From Histomonas meleagridis (lineage: Eukaryota; Parabasalia; Tritrichomonadida; Dientamoebidae), in the NCBI GenBank assembly GCA_020186115.1, contig WSYJ01000184.1:62001-126000 (forward strand): a stretch of 64,000 nt of DNA, written 5' to 3'. The position numbers and the translations under genes were made by a program. This document shows positions 38,316 to 48,300 of the stretch, one piece after another. Within the stretch, counting starts at the first letter, position 1; every line of letters starts with the position of its first letter. The notes beneath the pieces were generated by a model. That model saw nothing but the letters and a program-made list of their open reading frames with translations. It did not search any database and was not told where the DNA came from.

Positions 38316-38749
38316 TAAAAGTAAACCTGACAAATATTGGATTTAAATTTATCGAATATTCAATTGTTTCAATATCTATCAATTCATTCAATTTTTTAAT
38401 AAAAATTTTTGAACGTATATGTATAAAAAATCTTAAGATGCTTTGAAGCATGTTAATATACATTACATTATATATTGTTTTCATCTTGGTATTATTATAT
38501 AACTCAAAAAACCAAGTATTAGGACTGTTAGAAAATATCTTTATATAATATGTTTTCAAAGTTTTCTTATTAATAAATTTATCTTTAATACGACGTTTAA
38601 TAACATTTTTTATTTTCTTATTAGTTGCACTAGAAATAACTTTCATAATATGTTTTTTTACATGATAATAGAATTTAAAATGTGTCTTATCTATAATACT
38701 TGTTACTTGTTAAAAAAGGAGTGAAATAATCAGTAAAATACCAGGTGCT

Positions 38750-38946
38750 ATGCAAGCATTTAGAGGCAAGAAAGATAAAGTAGAACGTGGTATTGATAAT
38801 ATAGTGAATATGGTACCAGATTCAAAATTTGAAAATAAGATTAGAGGTGCTGTTGATAATGGCAAATAGTAGATAGAGTCCAAAAAGTCTCTGATAAAGC
38901 ACAACCTTATATAACAGCTGGTAGAAATATTTATAATAAATTATAA
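38750..38946 (+). pseudogene. Virus-like small protein gene, one frameshift
   Basis: ATG 38750 gives MQAFRGKKDKVERGIDNIVN, MVPDSKFENKIRGAVDNGK then TAG; one base later the reading continues IVDRVQKVSDKAQPYITAG, RNIYNKL and stop. Amphipathic helices, no known family. First gene of a compact plus-strand cluster (38750-39950). Confidence 0.35.
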
Positions 38947-39078
38947 AAATTTAATTCAAATACCTAAAAATAAAGAAGATATTAAAAAAATAGTTAATTC
39001 TCTGCAATATAAAGATGCTGTTAATAAAATAATATTATCATTAACTAATTACATTTTTATTATTATAATATGTGTTAA

Positions 39079-39678
39079 ATGACTGAGATAGAGATTGATT
39101 CTGGTATTAATGAGAATGAAACTACTAATAATGAAAAATAAGTGATCAATAATGAAATAGGAAAGAAACCTATTAAAAACTTAACTAATAAAAAAAATAA
39201 CATTGTATTAAATAATGCTATAAAAGGTATTGATAATAAGTATTATGATGTAGTATTTTATAAGAATGGTAATTCAAGAATAGTTTTAAAGAAATCAGGT
39301 AAAGAAAGTAATAAGAATAATAATAAAGTTAATAAAGATAAAGAAAGTAAAACTATTACTAACTCAACTAATGATCAGTATATGATAGAACATTTATTCA
39401 GACTTGAAAATAGAGTATCTAAATTAAAAAGTAAACAAAAGAAATTAAAACGAAAATATAATAAAATGAGATATGATATTTATGATGAAGATGATGATAG
39501 TGTTATTATTAATGAAAATGAAACTACTAAAAATAATACTACTAAAGAAAATATCACTGAAAACGAAACCAATGAGTCGCAGACAAGCTGCTCCGCTGCG
39601 CCAAATCAATCTTATGAAAGATATATTAAACAACCAAGAGGCTGGAGATTATGTATTAGATCCTATAACTATTTATAA
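39079..39678 (+). pseudogene. Coiled-coil, Asn/Lys-rich virus-like gene with an early stop
   Basis: ATG 39079 reads MTEIEIDSGINENETTNNEK and then hits TAA at 39139. The frame stays open for another 179 codons: KGIDNKYYDVVFYKNGNSRI, a coiled coil (HLFRLENRVSKLKSKQKKLK) and an acidic stretch (YDIYDEDDDSVIINENET). The end overlaps the next small frame at 39572. Not recognised. Confidence 0.4.
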
Positions 39679-39703
39679 ACAACTATATTTTATTTTTTAT
39701 TAA
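39572..39703 (+). CDS. Tiny virus-like ORF (43 aa)
   Basis: Reads MSRRQAAPLRQINLMKDILN then NQEAGDYVLDPITIYKQLYF to TAA at 39701. The last stretch looks more protein-like than the overlapping frame of the preceding gene. Its stop is immediately followed by the ATG of the next ORF. Function unknown. Confidence 0.35.
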   Translation: MSRRQAAPLRQINLMKDILNNQEAGDYVLDPITIYKQLYFIFY

Positions 39704-39856
39704 ATGTCTAAACGAATCAAAAGATCATTAAGAAAAGTCCGTAGAAAACGTAATCTTAATCAAATAACTAAAAGAAGTTTAAGAACTCTAAATAAATCTA
39801 ACTCAGTTAGAAATGAAAAAATTGGATTAAGGGGAGTTGTTCCACCAAAACGTTAA
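39704..39856 (+). CDS. Tiny Arg/Lys-rich virus-like ORF (50 aa)
   Basis: Begins MSKRIKRSLRKVRRKRNLNQ and ends LRGVVPPKR; 20 of 50 residues are Lys or Arg. Such short basic proteins often bind nucleic acid in virions, but no family is recognised. It abuts the previous ORF with no gap. Downstream readings (NWDKVNRLRNTNEFKQRELN; NRQKSYINQRNEYDKQIKQA) suggest another broken basic gene to about 40010. Confidence 0.4.
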   Translation: MSKRIKRSLRKVRRKRNLNQITKRSLRTLNKSNSVRNEKIGLRGVVPPKR

Positions 39857-40010
39857 TTGGGATAAAGTTAATAGATTAAGAAATACTAATGAATTTAAAC
39901 AACGAGAATTAAATGATATCAAAAAATAGACAAAAAAGTTATATTAATCAAAGAAATGAATATGATAAGCAGATTAAACAAGCTCAAGATGAATCTAAAC
40001 TAATTTCTCA

Positions 40011-40139
40011 CATGGAATTGAAATACATTGTCCTCCCCCTCACTCTTCAGATCAACTTCAAGCTCTCGACCTTTGCGTATTTTCCGCGACAAAATCTTAT
40101 GCAACAAGGATTGGAAATATTGATACAGGGAAATTATAA
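40011..40139 (+). pseudogene. Fragment of a second pogo/Tigger-type transposase
   Basis: 43 codons read HGIEIHCPPPHSSDQLQALD and LCVFSATKSYATR before a stop; this is the DDE_1 block with PPHxSxxLQPLDxxVFxxxK, with Ala for Pro before the third Asp. It differs from the copy at 36305, which has EFQPLDRKIF. The GC-rich codons (CCTCCCCCTCACTC) contrast with the AT-rich flanks, and the left junction at about 40010 is sharp. Confidence 0.6.
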
Positions 40140-40338
40140 AATATCTATTAATATACAATGTATGAATAATCATAATAATAAATCATTAAACACATTTTAA
40201 ATTATTCGTACAAAAATGATAAACACATTAATAAGATATTAAATCAAAAAATTACTTTATTAAATGTATTTATAAATATATTCAATAAAGTTTTGGATTT
40301 GAAACTCTTTCAATTTATATCACTTAAATTTCAGTTAA

Positions 40339-43300
40339 CTATTTATTCATTTGTTTTCCCTGATCAAGGACTCTTACTTCTGATTCTGGTATTCCCTGAA
40401 CTTGCGCAATTTTCGCAACCAGCTGTGCGTTTGACATTCCCGGCTCAAGTTCGACGTCGATAATTCTTCCAGTTGTCGTTTTAACCTGAATAACTTTTCC
40501 TCTTGTTTGTTGCTGGTTATCACTACCGAATAAAATTGGCGAAATTTCAGTGAACATTTCGAGAACGGAATCAGCTGAAGACTCAGAAAGACACTTCTTC
40601 ACTTCGTTTGTTACCATTTGTTTCACTTCGGTTCTTACGTTCTTCCATTTGGATATACTACAAAGATGTTCTATAGTAAAGTTGGACTTCAATGAGTTAT
40701 AAATTTCATTACCGAATTCGATTTTAGTTTCATTTCCTAACAAAACTAAGAAATGTTTTAATGCTTCTGACTTATTATCTAATGCCTTAGCGAAATTCAT
40801 AAAATGTTCATTACCTATAACATTAATTGTATCTTTGAAATATACAAAGTTATCAGTTAACACAAGTAATGGTTGAATTGTTTCATTAATCTTCTTACAT
40901 AATGAAGAAAGCCTTTGTAAGTCATTTGATTTGTTTTCTTTAAACTTATGTACAACTTCTTCATTTAATGTGTCGCCAATGATTTTATATGGTTTTGTTG
41001 AACGACGACTCCATTCTAATGATACATTAGTAATTGGATTATTATTACCAAGAATTGTCATTAATTGTTCTTTAGCAATTGCATTAAATTCATTTTGAAG
41101 AGATTTAAATGAATAAACAAATGAATCAATCAAAGATGAATTATCTGAACTTGCACATAATGTAACACAAAACTTAAACAGTTGTTCACTAAGTTCAAGT
41201 AATGAATTACCATTTAATTTGTTAATTATGAATGGAATAATTGTTTCTTGAAGTGTTGAAGCTTCGATATTAATTGATGGTAATATTTCGATTGCATATT
41301 CCACCATGAAACTATCACTTGAATTTAATGCTTGACAAATGAATTTAGTGATGAAATATTCATATAATGATTTCCATTCATTTGAGCCATTTTTAATATT
41401 AGAAAATCCGTCAATGTTAATATCAACTTTCATATCTGATATAATTTGATTCATTCCAATTGCTCTATGTGCGATTTGTCTATTTATTAATATTCCCGAA
41501 ATTACAGTTAACTCATTTGGATATTTAGAGTAACAAATCTCTAATGCATCACATAATTGTTTTGATGAATTTGTTGGTGTTGAACCAATGTTATATAAAT
41601 TAATATGATATTGTGCAACTGATGAGAAAATTGATTGAGAAACAATTAAAGAATTCGAATTATTTGCTGCAAATGTAATGAAATCAATACAATATTGTGG
41701 CGCTTCAATTAATCCAATGATCTTATTATCAAGACATAATTTAACTAATGAAGATAAACCATTTTCATTGATTTTACAATTCGATGATTGTGCAATATCA
41801 AGTAAATTCTTTATAAACAAAATTCTGTCTTTAACAGAATATATAACTTGTGGTACAATTGTATAAATCAAATTAGAGAAAAGAGGACTTGATAATATCT
41901 TTGATATTAACTCAACGTCATTATTAAGTAATGCTCTTCGAATGAAAATATCAAATGTAGAAGCAGAAAAATATATATCATATTCTGTTAATGGACAAAG
42001 TAATGAAAATTGTTCAGAAATCTTCGGCCAAATAGAATTACGACGTTTATGACATAATTCTTGGAATATTTTTGTTGATTTTATGTAAATTGATTGACGT
42101 GATTTTGTTTGTATAATAAATATTTCGAGTAATTTAATAATGAATTCATCACTTAAAACAGGTGTTATTAATGTAACAAAATTAGTCAAATTTAAGTTTT
42201 TGAATATTTGATCAATTGGAATTGATTCTAATGCTTTAGCAATTTTAAGATATGGACTATATATTAATTGTTCATTTTGTGGTTTTAATACAGTTTCAAT
42301 ATATTTTGGTTTTGATATTTTTTGTGGTTTTATTAATTCATTTTCTGAATAAAAATCACGTAAATTATTTTCGGCATTATGTAAATCTAAAGTTTTCTGA
42401 TTTTTATTTTGGATTAATTTTGCTTCATTTTCTATTTCAGTTTGTAAAAGTTTTCTTGATTTATCTCTAAGTTCAAATGCAATTGGTGTCTTAATATTTA
42501 AATTAAATGTAATTAATGGTGGATCAAACAAAACGGAATTATCATTTCCACGATTAAAATCATATAATTGAAGATTCTTAATTAACTCGAATAAATTTGA
42601 TGATGAAAATAATTTATAATCATTTGAAATTGATTTAAAGAATCCATAATTTGTTTGAGAAAGTTCAATTTTAGGATTCAAATTTATTTCTTCAAATTTA
42701 ACATCTAAATCATCAAACATTGGCTGTTTTAACTCAATATTAATAACATCATTTAATGATTTCTTTAAAAATGTTTGGAATTGTATTAGAAAAGCAATCG
42801 ATGGCTTTTCATCATTTGCTGGTTTTTGTACTGTTTGTATTTCCTTATAAAAGAATTCTAAACATTTTACATATGATAAACCACCAATTTTAACTTTGGG
42901 TATTTTCATTATTTCTTCATAATTTAATAATATTTTTGGATCGATAACTTCTATTTGTTGATATTGAGAAGTTTCTCCAATTTTAATATGTGAAACTTTT
43001 GTTTTTGATAATGCATTAACTAATGTTTTAACATATGCTTTATAATCAGTTCTATTAAGAGGATAAACTCTAATAAAATATGGAGGAACATTCTTTTGTA
43101 TTCCTGCAATTGTAGCAATTGATTGTGCATAAGGTAAAACTAATTCCAAAACATATGATGCAGTTTCATCTAAATGTGGTAATTCTTCACAATAACTTGT
43201 GCATATTAAAGTAAGAATTACTTTATGTATTGGTACAAATTTCATTCTTTGAAGAATTTTGTTATATAATAAAGTTGCATATTCTTTAGAACCATAAGCA

Positions 43301-45084
43301 AGTGAACCAACTTCCATCGATATCGGAGTACAAACAACTTCAGAGAGTAATGTCATTTGGAATGATTCTTTTTCAGAATGATAAACTTTTAACAAAAGTT
43401 CACACATACGAATATGTGAATCAATTGCTTTTTTCATATATTCTTTATCATTAGAAAATAGTGAATCAATTAATAATTCCATTGTAATTCTTAATAAGAA
43501 TTCATATCCATCATCAAGTAAACTTGTTTTAGATTCCCAAAATTTACATGTTAATATTTTATATTCAGATAAATGTATTTTTTCTCCTTCAGAATTGGTA
43601 ACAAAACAATGTTCATCAACTGTTACATCATTATCTTTTATAATTAATTGTGTTTTTCTTGGTGATGAAAGTTGAAGAATAGGTGCTGATAATGCTGTAA
43701 CGCCTGCAACTTTAACCCAATCAGCAAAATCATCACTTAATGGATCTCTAACTGAAGCAGCAATTAATTTATCCCTTAAATCTTGATCAATGAAATTTAA
43801 TACACTTCGATAACCATCACGTGTTCCTTCAAATGCTGATAAAGAACTAACAGAAAATGTTCGATATGTTGCCCATAAATTTGGTATTAAACGAAGAAGA
43901 AGATCACTATATTTACGTACATCAACTTGAACAATACTTTCACGTGCATCGAAAACAGCATTAATTGTATTAGTTATGATTGAAATTGCTTCATCAAATG
44001 AAAGTAATGAAAATGTTTGTTTTGGATTAGGTTTTAATGTATCAATAACTTTTTGGAATAAAGTTGCTTGTTCTAAATCAATGAAATAATGTATTACGTT
44101 TTCATTTAATTTCTTAAGTAAATATGGCCAAAATGGTTCATAACGACCTCCAAGTTGACGCATTTTATGTACTTCAAATGCTAAATTATTATCAGTCATC
44201 ATTTGGATGGAAAGATCTTTGAGTGCATGTTGTTTAGAATCGCCATTTAACTCAAGTTCACATGCAGGTAAGAAATAATTATTAACCAATTCTTCTTTCT
44301 TTAGATATTTATTTAATGTATAAAAAACGCCTTTTGGATTCGAAGTTATTATTGATAAAACATTATCAGGATGTTGTTCATGAAATGGTACTTTAATTAG
44401 CATTTGGCGAATTTCATTGATTTTCTTTTGATTTAAATCTTTAATAATGTTTAACTTAGTTGGATGAGAATCTCTTTTCAAACTTTTTTCAAGAACTGAT
44501 AAAAAAACAGGTAAAACATCATCGCGTTTTTTGAAAGTAGAAAATGGAAATGAATTAATATTATATTCAGTTGCAAATGGTGGAATTTTAACAACTGGAA
44601 GTTTCACAGTAGTTTTATCGAAATCAAGTAATGATTCAAATATTGGCTTCAAAACAGAAACAGGTAACAATGGAACAACATTCGAAAATTGACTTAAAAC
44701 CCAGGAATGTTCTTGAACATTATTGAAACATTCATGAATTGCCGAAATTTCTTCCTCTGATGGATGCTTTCTAAGTTTTACTAATATATCTGATTGTATT
44801 TGAGTAATATCAAGAACAGTAATTAATACAGATTTTGGTATTTTTGATAATTGTTCGCATGTAAAAGAGAATAATTCACTAGGAATAGAACCATTTAATT
44901 CCAAAATAGCTTGAATAAGTTCTTCCCATTTTCCCGCTTGAATAAGAGAATCAACGAGATAATGGCGTGGTGAATTTGGTTGAGTTGTTTTTTGTTGGCT
45001 TGTTGTGCTACTAGCTGTAGAATTTTTATTTTTATCTTCATCACGAACAACATAAAAATCACGTCTGGAGGCGGAGAGACACAT
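40339..45084 (-). CDS. Very large helical protein ending in a truncated ubiquitin-like domain
   Basis: 1,581 residues from ATG 45084. The body is alpha-helical, probably HEAT/ARM-like, with no membrane segments; one coiled-coil-like stretch lies around residues 885-930 (LRDKSRKLLQTEIENEAKLI). The last 51 residues form the first two thirds of a ubiquitin fold: VIQVKTTTGRIIDVELEPGM, then AQLVAKIAQVQGIPESEVRV and LDQGKQMNK, corresponding to ubiquitin up to the GKQLED loop. It then ends at TAG, so the last beta strand and any Gly-Gly tail are missing. The rest is not recognised. An AACGGTTAA box lies just upstream on the opposite side (45103-45112), between this gene and a small divergent ORF. 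The 4.7-kb open frame in AT-rich DNA shows strong selection. Confidence 0.8.
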   Translation of the reverse strand: MCLSASRRDFYVVRDEDKNKNSTASSTTSQQKTTQPNSPRHYLVDSLIQAGKWEELIQAILELNGSIPSELFSFTCEQLSKIPKSVLITVLDITQIQSDILVKLRKHPSEEEISAIHECFNNVQEHSWVLSQFSNVVPLLPVSVLKPIFESLLDFDKTTVKLPVVKIPPFATEYNINSFPFSTFKKRDDVLPVFLSVLEKSLKRDSHPTKLNIIKDLNQKKINEIRQMLIKVPFHEQHPDNVLSIITSNPKGVFYTLNKYLKKEELVNNYFLPACELELNGDSKQHALKDLSIQMMTDNNLAFEVHKMRQLGGRYEPFWPYLLKKLNENVIHYFIDLEQATLFQKVIDTLKPNPKQTFSLLSFDEAISIITNTINAVFDARESIVQVDVRKYSDLLLRLIPNLWATYRTFSVSSLSAFEGTRDGYRSVLNFIDQDLRDKLIAASVRDPLSDDFADWVKVAGVTALSAPILQLSSPRKTQLIIKDNDVTVDEHCFVTNSEGEKIHLSEYKILTCKFWESKTSLLDDGYEFLLRITMELLIDSLFSNDKEYMKKAIDSHIRMCELLLKVYHSEKESFQMTLLSEVVCTPISMEVGSLAYGSKEYATLLYNKILQRMKFVPIHKVILTLICTSYCEELPHLDETASYVLELVLPYAQSIATIAGIQKNVPPYFIRVYPLNRTDYKAYVKTLVNALSKTKVSHIKIGETSQYQQIEVIDPKILLNYEEIMKIPKVKIGGLSYVKCLEFFYKEIQTVQKPANDEKPSIAFLIQFQTFLKKSLNDVINIELKQPMFDDLDVKFEEINLNPKIELSQTNYGFFKSISNDYKLFSSSNLFELIKNLQLYDFNRGNDNSVLFDPPLITFNLNIKTPIAFELRDKSRKLLQTEIENEAKLIQNKNQKTLDLHNAENNLRDFYSENELIKPQKISKPKYIETVLKPQNEQLIYSPYLKIAKALESIPIDQIFKNLNLTNFVTLITPVLSDEFIIKLLEIFIIQTKSRQSIYIKSTKIFQELCHKRRNSIWPKISEQFSLLCPLTEYDIYFSASTFDIFIRRALLNNDVELISKILSSPLFSNLIYTIVPQVIYSVKDRILFIKNLLDIAQSSNCKINENGLSSLVKLCLDNKIIGLIEAPQYCIDFITFAANNSNSLIVSQSIFSSVAQYHINLYNIGSTPTNSSKQLCDALEICYSKYPNELTVISGILINRQIAHRAIGMNQIISDMKVDINIDGFSNIKNGSNEWKSLYEYFITKFICQALNSSDSFMVEYAIEILPSINIEASTLQETIIPFIINKLNGNSLLELSEQLFKFCVTLCASSDNSSLIDSFVYSFKSLQNEFNAIAKEQLMTILGNNNPITNVSLEWSRRSTKPYKIIGDTLNEEVVHKFKENKSNDLQRLSSLCKKINETIQPLLVLTDNFVYFKDTINVIGNEHFMNFAKALDNKSEALKHFLVLLGNETKIEFGNEIYNSLKSNFTIEHLCSISKWKNVRTEVKQMVTNEVKKCLSESSADSVLEMFTEISPILFGSDNQQQTRGKVIQVKTTTGRIIDVELEPGMSNAQLVAKIAQVQGIPESEVRVLDQGKQMNK

Positions 45085-45102
45085 TGTTTAAAATTTAAAT
45101 TT

Positions 45103-45112
45103 TAACGGTTAA
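45103..45112. promoter_or_regulatory. TAACGGTTAA box
   Basis: A nearly symmetrical version of the recurrent box, 19 bases from the ATG of the 1,581-residue protein; a further AACCGTTC is at 45144-45151. Confidence 0.4.
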
Positions 45113-45318
45113 TGATGTCACCTCAACTAATGAAAACAATACAAAACCGTTCGAAGTTTATTAACCCTTTCAATATTTGTGATGAACGTTCATCCGAAAA
45201 AATTGATAAACGAATATTACAAACTTGTCAAAAAATCTTTTTGACATGTTGCATGAAAACATTTAGAAAATTCTATTCAGAAGAAATGCTTTATTATATA
45301 AAATCAAAACATAATTAA
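45112..45318 (+). CDS. Small hypothetical ORF (68 aa)
   Basis: Possible starts at 45112, 45115 and 45130 (MKTIQNRSKFINPFNICDER). The rest reads KIDKRILQTCQKIFLTCCMK and TFRKFYSEEMLYYIKSKHN. Amphipathic, with three Cys and a basic end. It is divergent from the large protein gene 28 bp away. Composition is only mildly better than chance, so it may be a 5' leader artefact. Confidence 0.35.
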   Translation: MMSPQLMKTIQNRSKFINPFNICDERSSEKIDKRILQTCQKIFLTCCMKTFRKFYSEEMLYYIKSKHN

Positions 45319-45385
45319 AAATTTTTAAATTTTAAAAATCAATTTCCAAATCGAATCATTTATATTATTCAAAACAAAACATTTA

Positions 45386-48300
45386 TTAAACATTAACATC
45401 TACATTATCCTTATTCATCATAATTGGGAAGTACCACATATTTTCCTCTTCTCCTTCTATTTCTTCCACTGATTCGAGCATTACTTCATTTTCCTCTTCC
45501 TGGAAGAAACGCATAAACTTCGCGTCCGTCAGCACCTCGTTTTTCCTCAAGTTCATCAAGTAATACTTCAAATTCGCCAATACTTGTGTGTACACTTCGT
45601 AAAGTGGCGAAGGTATTAAATTTGGTCTATTTGCATTGTCGCTACATAAGTCGTCATAAGCTATTTCAGGTGGCGGTGTATAAATTATATCCACGTCAAT
45701 TTGATCAATTAAAAATCCGGATTTAGAAGAAATCACATTTTCATTTTCGATTTCGACTTTATAATCTTCAAAGAATTGGAACGCGTAATTTAAATAATCA
45801 TCATTTGAACCATTTGATAAATCGACGAACATAATCAAACAACTATTTGAAGTATCATCGATTACAATTGAACCATTTTTACCATTATAATATGAACTTG
45901 ATATGATAATACCATTTTTGAACTCTTTCACGTCGATGTTCACATGGAAATTATCATTTAGTTCATAACAAACATATACTAAAGCAAATCGCTCATAATG
46001 ATGTATAGTCTTTTCTTTCAAGAAGCTTCCATCCAATAAGAAATTCGGGATACTTGAAGCTAACATTTCCAAGAATATTTGTTCATGAATTTGGACTGAA
46101 TCTTCATACTTTAATTGTTCTTGAATTGATTTGAATTGTATTAATATGAATAATATGTTTTGATATTCGATTTTATTGACGTCGATTTCAAAGTTTATTA
46201 TTTCTAAGTCACTTGTTTGTCCATATATTAATTGTGTAAAACGTGGCTCTGCTTTATCTTTTAAGACTAAATCTAAATATTCATAAAATCGAATGTTCTT
46301 TTTTATGTTTGGTATTAATATATTTAATTGTTGTCCAATTAATTGTTCTTCACGATAATTAAATAAAATTCCAATGTTTTTAGTGAAGTTAATAATAGAT
46401 AATTTTGTACTTACTATTAAAAATGTACAATTTAATTCATTACACATTTTAATTAATGGTGATTCGATATATTGTGTCTTCTCTTCTACTATATATGATA
46501 ATAATGATTGATCACTTGCTATGAACACAGGATCTGTCAAAGAGTATATTGAATTTAATGTATAAATATTAATTTTATAATTCATTCCAATCTTTGTTAA
46601 ATAGATTATAATTATTATAACAAAAAATATTATAATTAAAATCTCAATTACAAATAAATCATAAATACTTGGAACTATAATATTCATCATATCTAAATAT
46701 AAGTTTAAAATGTTGTCAATTTCATATATAAAATGTGTGCAATAAAAATGGAATAAATATTTACAATATAATGAATATTGATCAATTGTATATTGTTCAT
46801 AATAACTCGTATAATAAAATGTTATAGTTGAAAATTGATGAACTATTTGTAAACGACTAAATAAATCATGAATCGTCGAAACAGTTTCATTATATTCTAC
46901 AGTTTTTAAAAGATTTGGTACTTTCACTCCATCAGGTATAAAAGTTATTAAATTAATAATAGTTTCGCATAATATCTTAAATTGATTAATGAATTTTTGT
47001 GAATCGCCAAAAGTTTTATCATTCCTAAAGAATTCAGTCATTAATTTAGTACATTGACATATTATTGATTCGATTTTTACAATTAAATTATTCGAATATA
47101 CAACATGATTATAAAAGTTACATATACTATTATGCATAATTATTGCTTGAATAAGAAATATTATACCAATTAACATAATAAATATAGAATCCGCTAAATG
47201 AATAAATCTCAATTTAAACTTAGTAATTGTTTCAGAAAATTCAATGTTTTTAGTTAAGTTCGGATGTGTTTTAGGTCGAAAATATTTATTAATTTTCGAA
47301 TATATAATATGTTTAATAACAAAATGTAATAAATAATCAAATATACAATAAAGTACAAAAAAGACAATTAATAAATAATGTATAGGTTTCGATCTATCGA
47401 AATAATTTATTAAAGTCGTTTCTTCTTCTTGTAAAATTATGAAATTATTTAAATTCTCTAATATCGAATCACTTGTATTAATAAATGAACTTAATTCATT
47501 TTGATATATTCTTGAAATTGTTGAATTACAATAACCTTCTTCGAAATCAGAATAATATTTACCAATACGTATTAAATGATATGTAATAATTGAAATAGTT
47601 TTCGAATAAATTGTGTTATTAAATATTTCGAAAAGAGGTATAATATCTAAAGTTAAAAAGTCATGAAAATTCAAGTTTAAATTAGAATCAATTTCTTGAT
47701 AATTTATATCTTGAATTATCGAATAAAATTGCTTAGTAATATCATCCAAAGTATTAATGAAAGTGGAAAAATTCGGATGTATTTGTATTTTCGGTTCATA
47801 TGTAATATTTAAAAAATCAGATAATGAAAAATTATGTGTGAAAACAGGATCAGTACAATTTGTCGATATCGTTAAAAACAAATAAAATTTACTAAAATAT
47901 GAAACAATTAACATTGATTGATTAAAAGTTTTCGGATAAAATTGAAAATCAGAATATTTCGAATATATTGAAAAAAATGAATAATTACAAACAAACATAA
48001 AAACTATAAATATCAAAAATATTAATATAATTAAAAACCATATAACAGGACTTAAATGATTTTTGTTATTTAATAAATCTTTAATTCGAATATTTAATGA
48101 TCGTGAAGTACTTGACGCATCTGAAGAAGGTGATAAAGATGAATTATCTGAACCTGATTGTAATCTTGAAATTTGATTTGATTGTAATAAGCTCATTTTT
48201 GGTTTCTCTAATAATAAAGAAGGAGGTAATTTATTAAAGAATTCATTCTCTAATTGTATGAACTCTTCAGAGTTTGGTGAAGTTTTAGATAATTCATGAT

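Noticed and set aside
38299..38646. 115-codon minus-strand ORF in the mobile region
   Set aside because: Dominated by Ile, Lys and Asn with no recognisable pattern; cannot be told from chance.
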